DNA of 64,000 nt, from the NCBI GenBank assembly GCA_028281575.1, contig JANQJP010000015.1, positions 31,481 to 95,480 of the forward strand, given 5' to 3'. The notes under the pieces were generated by a model, which had not been told where the DNA came from, searched no databases, and saw nothing but the letters and a program-made list of their open reading frames with translations. The translations under genes were made by a program, and so were the position numbers. Numbering within the stretch: position 1 is the first letter of the stretch; each line of letters opens with the position of its first letter. The DNA comes from Cellvibrionaceae bacterium. GTDB taxonomy: Bacteria > Pseudomonadota > Gammaproteobacteria > Pseudomonadales > Cellvibrionaceae. Below, one piece after another: positions 1 through 9,699 of the stretch.

Positions 1-2
1 TG

Positions 3-1091
3 CCGCATGTGATGCGCGGCGAAGAAATTCCGATGGGGCTTACTCCTGCGACGCAAGGACGCATGGCGTCTACGGTATATGAACCTGTTGGTGTTGTCGT
101 TGCGTTGAGCGCGTTTAATCACCCGTTGAACCTTATTGTGCATCAAGTGATTCCGGCTGTTGCCGTGGGTTGCCCGGTGATTGTAAAACCTGCCAGCACA
201 ACCCCATTAAATTGTTTACGCCTATGCGAATTACTCACGCAGGCCGGCCTGCCCGACGGCTGGTGTCAGCCGATTATTTGCGAAAATGATGTCGCAGAAA
301 AACTGGTGACCAGTCATAAAATTCATTTTATGACCTTTATCGGATCGGCGCGTGTGGGTTGGATGCTGCGCAGCAAGCTTGCACCAGGAGTTCGTTGCGC
401 GCTCGAACACGGTGGCGTCGCGCCGGTAATTGTCGGTGAAGACGCAGACCTCGATACAATTGTTCCGTCATTGCTAAAAGGCGGTTTTTACCATGCCGGG
501 CAAGTGTGCGTATCTGTACAGCGTATTTATGCGCCAAGTGATAAAGCCGAGGCTTTGGCGGAAAAACTCGCTGAAGGGGCAAAGGCACTTGTTGTTGGCG
601 ACGCGACACTTCCGGAAACTGACGTTGGGCCGCTGATACTCCCACGCGAAGTTGAGCGGGTCCACACGTGGGTCAGCGAAGCTGTTTCAGGTGGTGCCGA
701 ATTAAAATGCGGCGGAAACAAACTCTCCGACACGACCTATGCTCCAACGGTTATTTTCAATCCTCCAGCAGATGCAAAAGTGTCCACCAATGAAATTTTT
801 GGCCCGGTTGTCTGTGTATATGCTTACGATGACAGACTGGAAGCAATTGAGCGGGCGAATTCTCTCGACGTGGCGTTTCAAGCAGCGGTTTATACTCGGG
901 ACTTGGAAACCGCGTTGGATACAGCCGAACGTTTGGATGCCTCGGCAGTGATGGTTAATGACCACACGGCATTTAGATCCGACTGGATGCCTTTTGCTGG
1001 TCGACGTTCGTCTGGATACGCGGTCGGTGGTATTGGTTATACCATGCACGATATGGTGCAGTTGAAAATGACGGTGTTTAATCGTTCGTAA
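3..1091 (+). CDS. Aldehyde dehydrogenase family protein, 5'-truncated by window edge
   Basis: NAD(P)-dependent oxidation of an aldehyde to a carboxylate; the substrate cannot be read from the sequence. The frame is open to the left edge, so roughly the first quarter of a usual 450-490 aa enzyme is missing. Visible family signatures are the cofactor-binding SAFNHPLN segment, the conserved Glu in CALEHGG, the catalytic Cys in GQVCVSVQR, and the EIFGPVVCVY motif. The C-terminus is complete and ends with TAA at 1091. Nothing downstream points to a pathway, because the next genes are on the other strand. The family call is secure; subfamily is not assigned. Confidence 0.93.
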   Translation, partial: PHVMRGEEIPMGLTPATQGRMASTVYEPVGVVVALSAFNHPLNLIVHQVIPAVAVGCPVIVKPASTTPLNCLRLCELLTQAGLPDGWCQPIICENDVAEKLVTSHKIHFMTFIGSARVGWMLRSKLAPGVRCALEHGGVAPVIVGEDADLDTIVPSLLKGGFYHAGQVCVSVQRIYAPSDKAEALAEKLAEGAKALVVGDATLPETDVGPLILPREVERVHTWVSEAVSGGAELKCGGNKLSDTTYAPTVIFNPPADAKVSTNEIFGPVVCVYAYDDRLEAIERANSLDVAFQAAVYTRDLETALDTAERLDASAVMVNDHTAFRSDWMPFAGRRSSGYAVGGIGYTMHDMVQLKMTVFNRS

Positions 1092-1119
1092 TAAAAAAGC
1101 TACCAACAAAAAACCTTAG

Positions 1120-1224
1120 CAGCCTGCTGAAAAAATCAATGATATTGCCTTCGGGTTGTTAGCGCGTGGGCACAAGCCTGCAGAGCAAGCCCTTGTTGAT
1201 TTGGCGAAAGAAGTGAGGAACTAG
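1120..1224 (+). pseudogene. Possible 3' coding remnant, about 34 codons, no start
   Basis: An open stretch between two in-frame stops (TAG at 1117 and TAG at 1222) has protein-like composition, with a segment reading LLARGHKPAEQALVDLAKEV. It has no ATG or GTG in a useful place and no ribosome site. It could be the tail of a decayed gene that once followed the aldehyde dehydrogenase, or chance. I do not recognise the family. Confidence 0.2.
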
Positions 1225-1228
1225 ACCT

Positions 1229-2266
1229 TTACTTCGTTACGCCGCGGCAGGAAAAATTGGGAATTTTATTATTTTTTTGGATGCTGACCCGGTCATATTT
1301 TTTTACCTGATTTGCCAAGTCCGCCTTGCCAACTTTAATATAAGCCCGCCTTTCCTGAACGCCTTTAATGACATTTGCTGTACCGATTTTAGTTACCGAA
1401 CTTCCGTCCTGGATAGCGCCAATTCTTTCTATCATAACGCTGTCGCCACGCTCAAATCCCGCGCCAATACCGCCACTGATTTCGAAGAGGTGAATTTCAC
1501 CATCGCTATGGTAATTTAGGATATAGGCTTCAGGACTAAAATAGTCGCTTAGTAAATGACTGGCACATTGAGAGAGGTCCTTGAGTACAGCTTCGCGCAG
1601 CTCTTGTGAAAGCTGTTTATTTACGCCTGCTTCCTCTGGACGTTGACAGCTGCCGAGCGCTTTAAAACTATCGCTTTTCTCGGCGACAAGATTCCATTTT
1701 TTTACGCGACGTTTCAATGGAAGTTCTTCAATTTCAAATGAAATTCCCGCACGTGCTTTGTATTTACATTTGCCTGGCCGGGGTTTGTCTTCTTTATCGA
1801 CAATATTTTTAACATGATTGCTAAGTGGCGTACTGTAGCGCGTTTCCAGACTGGATTCGTCCATTACACCGATAATAATCGCATTGGTTTTTTGTGTGCC
1901 CGTCGACTCGATGCCCTCTAATGATTTTCGTTGAGCGAGTTGAATTTCCCGCTGAATATCTGCCCGGCTGGTGGAGGCGACTTCCAGAAATTTCACTTTG
2001 GAACGGTTTAATGTGCGGTTAATACGTCCGAGTAATTCCTGTTGAATCCTGAGCTCATCCTGTATACCTTCGAGTGAGGCCAGTGTGAACAATACACGCG
2101 TGGGGTTGCCTTCCAAATCGGAGTCATGAGGTTTATTGGCTTCTGGAAAATAATCCCTTTTCGGCGGAATATCCGATTTGGTGGGCATAAGTTGGCAGGC
2201 GCTAAGCATGAATGTGCTGGCAACTACAATAAAAAAACGTGTGATATACATGGTCATTTTTTTCAC
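1229..2266 (-). CDS. Lipoprotein with FlgT-like C-terminal region
   Basis: A 345 aa predicted lipoprotein. The N-terminus has a basic start, a hydrophobic run and a lipobox (LSAC, Cys about residue 24), so it is exported and lipid-anchored. The middle contains a region resembling the nucleotide-free CsgG/FlgT-type alpha/beta fold, and the last 90 residues (GFERGDSV, then a YIKVGKADL stretch) resemble the C-terminal beta domain of FlgT-like proteins. It lies 12 bp downstream of the LPP20-type lipoprotein gene on the same strand, so they are probably one operon. In vibrios LPP20-type FlgP and FlgT act together in the outer-membrane ring of the flagellar motor, but no flagellar genes are nearby, so a motor role is only a suggestion. 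Confidence 0.7.
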   Translation of the reverse strand: MKKMTMYITRFFIVVASTFMLSACQLMPTKSDIPPKRDYFPEANKPHDSDLEGNPTRVLFTLASLEGIQDELRIQQELLGRINRTLNRSKVKFLEVASTSRADIQREIQLAQRKSLEGIESTGTQKTNAIIIGVMDESSLETRYSTPLSNHVKNIVDKEDKPRPGKCKYKARAGISFEIEELPLKRRVKKWNLVAEKSDSFKALGSCQRPEEAGVNKQLSQELREAVLKDLSQCASHLLSDYFSPEAYILNYHSDGEIHLFEISGGIGAGFERGDSVMIERIGAIQDGSSVTKIGTANVIKGVQERRAYIKVGKADLANQVKKYDRVSIQKNNKIPNFSCRGVTK

Positions 2267-2278
2267 AGGAAAAATTTG

Positions 2279-3271
2279 TTAAGCATTGTTAATAAGCGTT
2301 TGTAGAATATCGGTTTGCTCCAGTTTGCGGTAGAGTTTTTGGTGCAGTGCTTTGTGTCCCTTATTTCGACCGTAAACAACAACGCTATCTTTAACGTGGA
2401 ACTGTGACAGAACATCATTGTGTTTATCGATAAGTCTCAGCCACAAGGTGCCGTCCACGTATGTTTCACTGCCGATGCGTTGGGTTTCATACTTCAGCGA
2501 CAGTGAAATAAATGCACTTTTTTTGCGCGCCTTCTTCATTCTAATATCTTCATTTGCCAGTTGTTGACTGACAAGCGCATCTAGCGAACGAATCTTTGTT
2601 TCGTTGTTTAAACCCACAGCTTTAAATTTGCTGTTATGGTCCAGTGACTGCTTGTAGCGTGCGTAAACACCTTCGTCTTTTCGGTAATTATCGCCGTCGA
2701 AGATTTTCAGCAGCGTGGTGTTGTTAAATTGTCGTTCAGCAATATTGCGCTTTTCCTGCAATCGCCACCAACTCGAAAACGAAGGTTCCTTATTTAGGTC
2801 AAGTACTTGTCTGAGTGTCGAACTATCGCGTTGCAGTGCTGCCTGTTGTTGGATTACCAACGCTGACTTCGCTAGTTGAGCGAGTGCGTAATAACGGTTG
2901 GGACAACGCTGTTGGTGCTGCCTGGTGATCTGTGCGCTCGCCAGTGTAATGTCGGAGACGACTACCTGTGTGTGACTTTCGAAGACCTCGCGCACATAGT
3001 TGCCATCCTGGATCATAGTAAGATTGGCTTCGGAAGCGATGCTTGAGCTTATCTGGCTGGCGAGGTTGTTAAATGCTTCGTGCTTGGCTTCTTGCAGGCT
3101 GATGCCTTCACCGCTGGCAGCTAGCGAATGCGCCGCTGACGGGGGTTCTGTGAACCAGGAGGGAAGCGGTTTTTGCGGTCCGATACATTGGATTGATCCA
3201 CAGCCACTTAGTGCGATAAGTGCGTTGAGCAATACAGCTCGCCACGACCAACGTCTGATGCTAGCGCTCAT
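2279..3271 (-). CDS. LPP20-family lipoprotein
   Basis: A 330 aa secreted lipoprotein with lipobox ALSGC (Cys about residue 24). Residues 35-150 match the LPP20 pattern: P-x-W near the start, a glycine-containing turn followed by EAKHEAFNNLASQI, and a long helix region ending in YYALAQL. LPP20 proteins are outer-membrane or periplasmic lipoproteins of poorly defined function, FlgP being the best known. The rest of the protein is charged and has no domain I recognise. It is the first gene of a two-gene operon with the FlgT-like lipoprotein, which supports a shared envelope complex. Confidence 0.75.
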   Translation of the reverse strand: MSASIRRWSWRAVLLNALIALSGCGSIQCIGPQKPLPSWFTEPPSAAHSLAASGEGISLQEAKHEAFNNLASQISSSIASEANLTMIQDGNYVREVFESHTQVVVSDITLASAQITRQHQQRCPNRYYALAQLAKSALVIQQQAALQRDSSTLRQVLDLNKEPSFSSWWRLQEKRNIAERQFNNTTLLKIFDGDNYRKDEGVYARYKQSLDHNSKFKAVGLNNETKIRSLDALVSQQLANEDIRMKKARKKSAFISLSLKYETQRIGSETYVDGTLWLRLIDKHNDVLSQFHVKDSVVVYGRNKGHKALHQKLYRKLEQTDILQTLINNA

Positions 3272-3356
3272 AGCCTGACTGTTCTTTTCAAATGCCTGTT
3301 GTGAGAGGGGAATTTGATGATACAGATATGGCGGCGTGTTTACGAGGGGCGGTTAT

Positions 3357-4415
3357 TTAAAAACTTTCACCGAATACACGTGAGATGCGCTCTATTTCCT
3401 TTCTTGCCGCAGTTGCGATGCGTTTTTGTGCGGCTTTGATTTCAGCGTTTTCCTCCTTGAGGCAACCGATCACAACAATATTCTCGTCGTTGGATTTATT
3501 TGCCGGTCCGGTGTAGTTAAAGCTTCCCCAAATAGACACTGCATCGTCAATGGTCATAAGTTTATGGTGAAGTTTGCCGAGTTTCCCCCGGTTTCCAGCC
3601 ACCCCCACAGTGATCCCTGCTTCTTTAAGCCCGTGCGAAGCCGCCCATTTTTGGTTGGCCATCCGCCGGTCGAGAACGGCATTGACTTTAATGCCATTTC
3701 TGCTCGCGGCGATTAATGCGTCGTCGATGCCGGACGAATTTGAGAAGGTAAACACGGCGAGATCAATCCGCTTTCTCGCCTTTAATATGTGCTTCATAAT
3801 TTCCATTTCTGGCGAGTGGTCGGGTGCAAACAAGGGTTTCACTTGCATGCCAGATACCAGAGCGATCTTTGGTTTTTCTTCTCTATCTAAACTGAACTTT
3901 CCAAAATTGCCTCTTTGAATTTCCTTAAATTCTTTTTTATAGGCATTCGCGACTTCAGCGTCATTAATTTCTACTATATGATTTAGATTCCTGGTAACAC
4001 CTGTGGTTGTGAAATTTGTTGATCCAGTGAGCACCCTATTGCCGAGAATCATAAATTTCTGATGGAAAATATCGGTGTTAAAATCGCTTTTTACATCGAC
4101 TGTCGAGCGCAGCATCGCGTTGTATAAAAAGCGATTTATTTCGTGCCTGCCTTTGGGCTCGAACGCGTCGAGCGGTATTTTCGCGCCGAGTAAATAACTT
4201 TGCTCAATTACAACATCAATCGTCACGCCGCGTTGTCTGGCTTTGATAATAGCTTCCGCTATCGGTCGATGATCTATTTCCTGTACTGCGATCATCAATT
4301 TTTGGCGACGTTTGGCGGAGTCAATAAATGCGATGATAGGATCAACCAGGCTATCGGGTGCCGATTGCTCTTGAGGGCCGAGGTGAATGGTGATATTTCC
4401 TTCGCGAATAGGCAT
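3357..4415 (-). CDS. Phospholipase D-like domain protein
   Basis: A 352 aa protein with two HKD half-sites: HQKFMILGNRVLTGSTNFT near residue 120 and HHKLMTIDDAVSIWGSFNY near residue 285. Paired HxKx4 motifs each followed by G-S-x-N form the active site of the PLD superfamily, which cleaves phosphodiester bonds in phospholipids or nucleic acids by a phospho-histidine intermediate. There is no signal peptide, so it probably acts in the cytoplasm, where a nuclease or lipid-processing role is possible. It stands between the lipoprotein pair and the metalloprotease genes with no clear partner. Substrate unknown. Confidence 0.85.
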   Translation of the reverse strand: MPIREGNITIHLGPQEQSAPDSLVDPIIAFIDSAKRRQKLMIAVQEIDHRPIAEAIIKARQRGVTIDVVIEQSYLLGAKIPLDAFEPKGRHEINRFLYNAMLRSTVDVKSDFNTDIFHQKFMILGNRVLTGSTNFTTTGVTRNLNHIVEINDAEVANAYKKEFKEIQRGNFGKFSLDREEKPKIALVSGMQVKPLFAPDHSPEMEIMKHILKARKRIDLAVFTFSNSSGIDDALIAASRNGIKVNAVLDRRMANQKWAASHGLKEAGITVGVAGNRGKLGKLHHKLMTIDDAVSIWGSFNYTGPANKSNDENIVVIGCLKEENAEIKAAQKRIATAARKEIERISRVFGESF

Positions 4416-4442
4416 GTGGCCGTCCTTTTTCCTGTCTGCGCA

Positions 4443-5432
4443 TTACAGTCTGATTACGTTGAAGTCGTAACAGCTTCTATCGTGAATAATCTTGTAGTCG
4501 CCTTTGCTTAGCGCCCATACGGAGCATCCGTAACTGCGGCGCAACCAAGCTGCGACGTAGGGGGCTTTGCCGGCAATGTCACGATCACAGGTTAGGATTT
4601 TCACGACTGCGCCGTAACGGTAGTATACCGTTTTCCAACTACATCCGTCCTGCATGGGTGTCAAGCCGTGCGATAATTGAAGGTGTCGATGATCGACGAA
4701 ATCCTCGGCTTCGTTATTTACTGCAAGGCTGGCGTCTGCTTCTTCAGGTTGACCCGCTGGAACACCGCAGGGACTCCCTTTACATATATCTATTCGCGGA
4801 TTGGAAAACACATGTAATCTGGATGCCTGAAATGACGAATAGTAAGCCATGATAGTGCGGAAATTTTCGGTTTCTCCATGGCCGCGTGCGTAGGTGTACA
4901 GTACACCACCTTCCGGGTCTTCAATGAAATCGTGCCTTAAGCCCATATTGTGGCCAATTTCATGAGCGAAGGTTGTAACGCTACATCTGGGATCTACTAC
5001 TGAAAAAGCCCAATCCGGTGATACGGTGACATAAGCTATCCCGCAGTAATCATCGATTGGAGAAAGTTGTATAACAAAGTCCGCAGCGTACTGATCCCGC
5101 AGTGCTGCAATGGTGTCACTGCTTCTTATATCAGTTAACGTTGCACGGCTATCCGCATCTCCGGCATCCTCATAAAATTCGACGGTGGCTGAACGTATTT
5201 CTAAGTCTATATCGCTGTCACTGAAGATATCATTTACTTCATCAACCCATGTTGCGACGGTTGTTTCAACACCATTTGTACCGTTGAGACGTTCTTCCGT
5301 AAAGTTATCATATAAAACGAGTATATCAATTTTGTTTGTTGCCGATGCTGTCTGGGATATTGCAAGCAGGCTCAGTAAGTTCGCCAGCATAACGAAAAAG
5401 TTTTTCACGTACCTAACGTTTGTTATTAACAT
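4443..5432 (-). CDS. Secreted reprolysin-like zinc metalloprotease
   Basis: A 329 aa protein with an N-terminal signal peptide (cleavage probably after SQTASA near residue 32). The zinc site HEIGHNMGLRHD near residue 160 is the extended HExxHxxGxxHD signature of metzincins, and FRTIMAYY downstream fits the Met-turn. The approximately 100 C-terminal residues hold several cysteines and probably form a disulfide-stabilised exosite domain. This matches M12B/reprolysin-like bacterial peptidases that act outside the cytoplasm. It is transcribed just after a membrane-anchored protein gene (35 bp gap), which may be its accessory or inhibitor. Confidence 0.88.
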   Translation of the reverse strand: MLITNVRYVKNFFVMLANLLSLLAISQTASATNKIDILVLYDNFTEERLNGTNGVETTVATWVDEVNDIFSDSDIDLEIRSATVEFYEDAGDADSRATLTDIRSSDTIAALRDQYAADFVIQLSPIDDYCGIAYVTVSPDWAFSVVDPRCSVTTFAHEIGHNMGLRHDFIEDPEGGVLYTYARGHGETENFRTIMAYYSSFQASRLHVFSNPRIDICKGSPCGVPAGQPEEADASLAVNNEAEDFVDHRHLQLSHGLTPMQDGCSWKTVYYRYGAVVKILTCDRDIAGKAPYVAAWLRRSYGCSVWALSKGDYKIIHDRSCYDFNVIRL

Positions 5433-5467
5433 TATTATTCTCCAGTGAGTGTATTATTTTTCTCCGA

Positions 5468-6214
5468 TTAGTGTTCATGCTTGGCATTAATAGTTGCGTC
5501 CGAGACGACGGCGTCACTTTTTTCTTCATTAATAACGAAGAGTGCATCTGACGAGTGAATCCACCCCTTGCCATCAAAGAATTGGAATTCGTAGATGCCG
5601 TCTGGTGTTTTAACTGTTCCTGCTGTTAGCGATTTTCCTCGTGAAATTGTAAAGCGACCATGTTCATATTCGGACATGGAACCTTTCCACATAAGAATAT
5701 CCCCCCTGGTTTTAACTTCGGCAACAACGAGTTCGAATGTTTGATTGAGCGAGGGTATACTCAAAGGTAAGGTGTCGCCAATCATCAAAGATTCAATCCG
5801 TAAGGGGTTGGTTTCCAGAAATACGCGGCCATCGTTAAACTCATAGTCGCTAAGGGGCAGGTCGGTGTGTGGTCCGCCGGAATAGAGCCATGCTTCCTTT
5901 TGTAAAAGCGCCTCTTTGACAGCCGTCTGATCAAAAATTTTACCTTTGCGGCGGTGAGACATTTCAGCCACTCTTTCCGCCAACGTCATACTTTCACCAT
6001 TAGGGTTTGTAGTAGTTTTAGCGATTGTGTATTTCCGTAAAATCGCTTCGATATCGATTTCGTCTTCCTGCAATTCGTTCGCAAACGAGTCGTTATCAGC
6101 TTCCGTGCTGGTAGTGGTGTCGCTTATTAAGTTGTTAAGCTGTAGTATTGTGAAATACGCCAGCCCACCTATAAAAATTAAGCCGATTAGAGTTTTAACG
6201 GAATTAGATTTCAT
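5468..6214 (-). CDS. Membrane-anchored periplasmic protein of unknown function
   Basis: A 248 aa protein with one N-terminal transmembrane segment (residues 8-27) followed by an acidic linker and a soluble beta-rich C-terminal part from about residue 110. No domain is recognised. It is the promoter-proximal gene of a likely two-gene operon with the metalloprotease. That arrangement makes an accessory, chaperone or inhibitor role plausible, but this is inferred from position only. Confidence 0.6.
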   Translation of the reverse strand: MKSNSVKTLIGLIFIGGLAYFTILQLNNLISDTTTSTEADNDSFANELQEDEIDIEAILRKYTIAKTTTNPNGESMTLAERVAEMSHRRKGKIFDQTAVKEALLQKEAWLYSGGPHTDLPLSDYEFNDGRVFLETNPLRIESLMIGDTLPLSIPSLNQTFELVVAEVKTRGDILMWKGSMSEYEHGRFTISRGKSLTAGTVKTPDGIYEFQFFDGKGWIHSSDALFVINEEKSDAVVSDATINAKHEH

Positions 6215-6895
6215 ACGTCCAACAAATTATTTTTATTTTAAATGGTATGTGTTTTTGCTTGGATATCACCGTTGCCGGTATGTCAAAGGCCCCAATGTTA
6301 CTGCAGAACAGAAAAATTATTATATTTTTTGTACAAAAAAAGACGATATTTTAATAAGCACTAAGAATGCCCGGCGAGTTATTTTTAATAATACGAGCTG
6401 CTGCTTGACTATATCGTCAGATGTTAATTGAAAATTATAATAATTAAAAGAGGGTATGGTGACTATCGATAAAGTATCTGTTTAGTTAAAACCGAAGCTG
6501 AAAAATTATCTAATTGTTAAATCAATTTTCTGGTGTGAGATAACAGTCAGTCATAAATATTTATATCAAACGAACTGTAATTCGGGAATTGGTATGTGTG
6601 TTTTTAAAGTGAAAACTTCGGTGCCAATAAGATCATATTCGCCTGGAAGTTTGTTTCTGTGCAAGGTGAATTTGTGCTGGCATCGTCCGTGATAAACATT
6701 GATTGGCATGTTTTCTATCGTACGAGCAACGGTACTTTTAAGAGTCGTTATTGCTACTGCACGTAGCTGGCGTGCATGAGCAGCAAAATGAGTATTAGGA
6801 GCTGCAGTGAAGTGTGATTGTCGCTATATTCGTTGGCACGATTTTTCGCTATGATTTTTGTACTCGACAGAACGACCTTTTTTTGAGGGGTAGAC
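6215..6895. other. AT-rich intergenic region upstream of the metalloprotease operon
   Basis: About 680 bp without a convincing gene. The left part is strongly AT-rich and should hold the promoter for the minus-strand operon starting at 6214. I see no tRNA, repeat or clear terminator. Confidence 0.5.
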
Positions 6896-7144
6896 ATGAG
6901 TCATAGTGATGTCGTCCCGCGTTGCGTGACGGTATTTAAATCTTTGGGCGAGTTGATAGGTGTTCCTAGTGTCTCACTAAAACCCGATACCTCAGCTGGC
7001 GGCGTTGAGCTTGCAGAGATTACGCCTGATACCGTTCGATGTGTAAATTGTGGCTCGTATCTGATGGAGAAAAGTAAGACGCTTTTGCCGATGCAGAGGA
7101 TGGTTACACTTATCGAGACAACGTCGGTGGCATGGAGCATGTGA
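6896..7144 (+). CDS. Doubtful small ORF, 82 aa
   Basis: An ATG preceded by GAGGGG about 5 bases upstream opens an 82-codon frame. The product has a CxxC pair (VRCVNCGSY) but matches no family I know. An ORF of nearly the same span exists on the opposite strand, so the open frame may be chance. The ribosome site is the only positive sign. Confidence 0.28.
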   Translation: MSHSDVVPRCVTVFKSLGELIGVPSVSLKPDTSAGGVELAEITPDTVRCVNCGSYLMEKSKTLLPMQRMVTLIETTSVAWSM

Positions 7145-7317
7145 AAAGGTGCATGTGTCTTTCATTGTTATAAAGGACATTGACTATTCAAAAGGCAAAG
7201 GTGTAATGGATTCAATAGATATGAAAGATTGTGAGTTGAAAGTGTAAGGCTAAAGTTGTGCAGTTATGAGGTCTTTTATTAGTTCTTTAGTTCTGATGCC
7301 ACGTTAAATGGCCCATA

Positions 7318-8835
7318 TTAAACTTTAAATCTGGACATAAGCTCTCTTATTTGTTGTCCAGCACCGCCTAATCTTACGCTAACGTCCTGGCCTTCAGTTG
7401 CAGCTTCCTGCGTTTTCGAGGCCTCGACCGATATGTAGTTTAGATTTTCTTGAATAACGTCCGTAACGGCAGTTTGTTCTTCGGCAGCGCTTGCGATTTG
7501 CGTATTCATATCGTTAATCGTCGAAATTGACTGAACAATATGGGCGAGTGACTCACTCGCTTGATTGGCGAGGGTGATCGTATCTGTGCCTTGCTGCTGA
7601 CTCTCGTTCATTGCCGAGACGGCATGGGTAGTCCCGTCCTGCAATTTGGTAATCATGCCTTGAATTTCTTCGGTACAGTCCTGCGTTTTGGCTGCCAGCG
7701 CGCGCACTTCATCTGCGACCACTGCAAAGCCCCGGCCTTGTTCGCCGGCGCGCGCGGACTCGATTGCGGCGTTGAGAGCCAACAGGTTTGTCTGTTCGGC
7801 GATACCGCGAATAACTGCCAGTACCGACGTAATTTCCTGAACATTACTGTCTACTTCATTTACCACCTGGGCGCTGGATTCGATTTTTTCCGCCAGTGCG
7901 CTTAGCGATACAACGGTATTCGTCAGTACTTGCGTCGCGGTTTGGCTATCGCTGTTTGCCTGGTTCGCCGCCATGGCTGCAGACGCAGCGTTAGTGGCAA
8001 CGTCTGCGGCGGTCGCGCTCATTTCATTCATCGATGTCACGGCGGTTTCTATTTCTTTTTGTTGGCTGGTTGCCTGTTGATTGGTTTTTTGCGTCACTGA
8101 ATGAATCGACGAAGTGGACGTATGTAAAATATCAATAGCGCCGATAACTTGCGTAACAATTGCATGAATCTGATCGATAAAAAGATTAAATTTTTGTGAT
8201 AAATCTGCAATTTCATCATCGTTTTTAATTGCCAGGCGCTTGGTGAGGTCACCGTCGCCACTTGCAATATCACTCAGTGCATCGCGCATATTGACAATAG
8301 GACCAAGCACGATTTTACGCATCAAATAAGCGCTTACGACGATAAGCAGTACCAACATGATAACGATTTGCCAAAACAAAGTGATGAGCGAGTCATTGAC
8401 GATATTGTCGAAGCTACTTGAATCAATTTGTAAAACGACGCGTCCAACCTCGTTATCCTGACCATCGTTATAAATGAGCGTTTGTTCCCGCGTATTATTC
8501 CATGAGGGCGCACGCTCGATGCGTATTAATTCTCCGTTAGCGTCTTTTCTCAAACCTATCAGCAAATTATTGTCGTCAAACACCAGGATACCTGTTGTTG
8601 TTGCGACGGTGAGTTCGGATCTAACAACCTCTTCCATACGCTCGGTTTCATAGTTCCATATAGTGCTGGGCAGACTGGTTTGAATGCGAGTCAGCGACGA
8701 TTCCGTTTGCAAAGCCAGCTGCTTTTGCATTGCAGACTTGTTGCTGAGGTAGTTGTAAATACCAAAGCCCACGAGCGTAAACACGATAAATACGGCATAG
8801 AACACGCCAAACTTAAAAGTAACGGATTTAAACAC
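7318..8835 (-). CDS. Methyl-accepting chemotaxis protein
   Basis: A 505 aa transmembrane chemoreceptor. TM1 lies at about residues 10-29, a periplasmic sensor of roughly 125 residues follows, TM2 is at about 155-172, then a HAMP domain (about 173-225) and the signalling domain. The hairpin tip contains [20 protein letters not shown], diagnostic of the family, which relays ligand state to CheA/CheW. The next gene on the same strand upstream in the map (8872-9525) encodes a periplasmic solute-binding-like protein and is transcribed toward it with a 36 bp gap. The receptor may therefore sense a ligand through that protein. Confidence 0.95.
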   Translation of the reverse strand: MFKSVTFKFGVFYAVFIVFTLVGFGIYNYLSNKSAMQKQLALQTESSLTRIQTSLPSTIWNYETERMEEVVRSELTVATTTGILVFDDNNLLIGLRKDANGELIRIERAPSWNNTREQTLIYNDGQDNEVGRVVLQIDSSSFDNIVNDSLITLFWQIVIMLVLLIVVSAYLMRKIVLGPIVNMRDALSDIASGDGDLTKRLAIKNDDEIADLSQKFNLFIDQIHAIVTQVIGAIDILHTSTSSIHSVTQKTNQQATSQQKEIETAVTSMNEMSATAADVATNAASAAMAANQANSDSQTATQVLTNTVVSLSALAEKIESSAQVVNEVDSNVQEITSVLAVIRGIAEQTNLLALNAAIESARAGEQGRGFAVVADEVRALAAKTQDCTEEIQGMITKLQDGTTHAVSAMNESQQQGTDTITLANQASESLAHIVQSISTINDMNTQIASAAEEQTAVTDVIQENLNYISVEASKTQEAATEGQDVSVRLGGAGQQIRELMSRFKV

Positions 8836-8871
8836 GACAGAATCTATATCCCGATGTCAGATTAGATGAAA

Positions 8872-9525
8872 TTATTTCGTTAAATACGTATTGAACGTTT
8901 CAACCAGATCAGCTGGCGCACCACGACATACCATTGCGTCGGGATGTACGGCGACAGGCTTGTCTTTATCGTGAGGGAAGGGTGCTTTGCCAAGCGACTC
9001 AAATGCGTCATAGGCGTCGGGAACATAGGCTACCATTGCGTCGATGCGATCGTTTTCGAGCTTGCTAATATTGGCGGAAATCACCGATGTTGACTGTGCA
9101 TCTAAGTTGGCCGCATCAAAACTTTTGCCGTAGGGCATACCGTTGCGAATGCCTACTCGTTTGCCTTGAAGCTCGTCGAGGCTAGCGTAAGCTGGCTTGC
9201 CAGGTGCTGAGAATATATAGATTTTTGCCACTCCCATTGCTTCAGTTTCAACGACGTCACTGCCAAAATCGTAAAATTCTGTATTTAGATTGGCTGGGCT
9301 CCAGCAGCAATTATTGCAGTTGGCAAAGTTTTTTTCGACCCGAGCTGGCGGTAGCACTTGCAGACTCGCTTTACCCGGAGCAACCAGTGCCTTATTGATA
9401 ATTTTGTCATAGATACCTTGCCCGCCTTTTTCATGTAGACCAGGAATATCAATAGCGTAGATCGTCGTTTGGGCGAAGGCTGTTGTAGAAAAGCATACAA
9501 GGAGTGACGCCAAAAGTCGCTTCAT
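8872..9525 (-). CDS. Periplasmic solute-binding (SBP_bac_3-like) protein
   Basis: A 217 aa protein with a clean signal peptide ending at AFA-QT (cleavage near residue 19). The fold signals are those of family 3 solute-binding proteins: a beta-strand start, the LDELQGKRVGIRNGMPYG segment, and a late segment around NDRIDAMVAY. A CNNCC cluster near residue 75 is unusual. No ABC permease or ATPase is adjacent; the only close partner is the chemoreceptor gene 36 bp downstream. A sensory rather than a transport role is therefore likely, though this is inference. Confidence 0.75.
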   Translation of the reverse strand: MKRLLASLLVCFSTTAFAQTTIYAIDIPGLHEKGGQGIYDKIINKALVAPGKASLQVLPPARVEKNFANCNNCCWSPANLNTEFYDFGSDVVETEAMGVAKIYIFSAPGKPAYASLDELQGKRVGIRNGMPYGKSFDAANLDAQSTSVISANISKLENDRIDAMVAYVPDAYDAFESLGKAPFPHDKDKPVAVHPDAMVCRGAPADLVETFNTYLTK

Positions 9526-9699
9526 AATCGTTTCTCAATAATGTGCGGTTGGATGTGAGTGTCGTGTGCTTCGACATAACTGCTCCCTGCGTGGGGAGGG
9601 GTATCTTGAAGTCTAGGGCAGCTCAGAGGAATGGCAAGTTTGATTCCAGTTTGTCGATGGCGTTGAAAAGCACCAGGCCTACCTGTAAAAAAATGTTTT

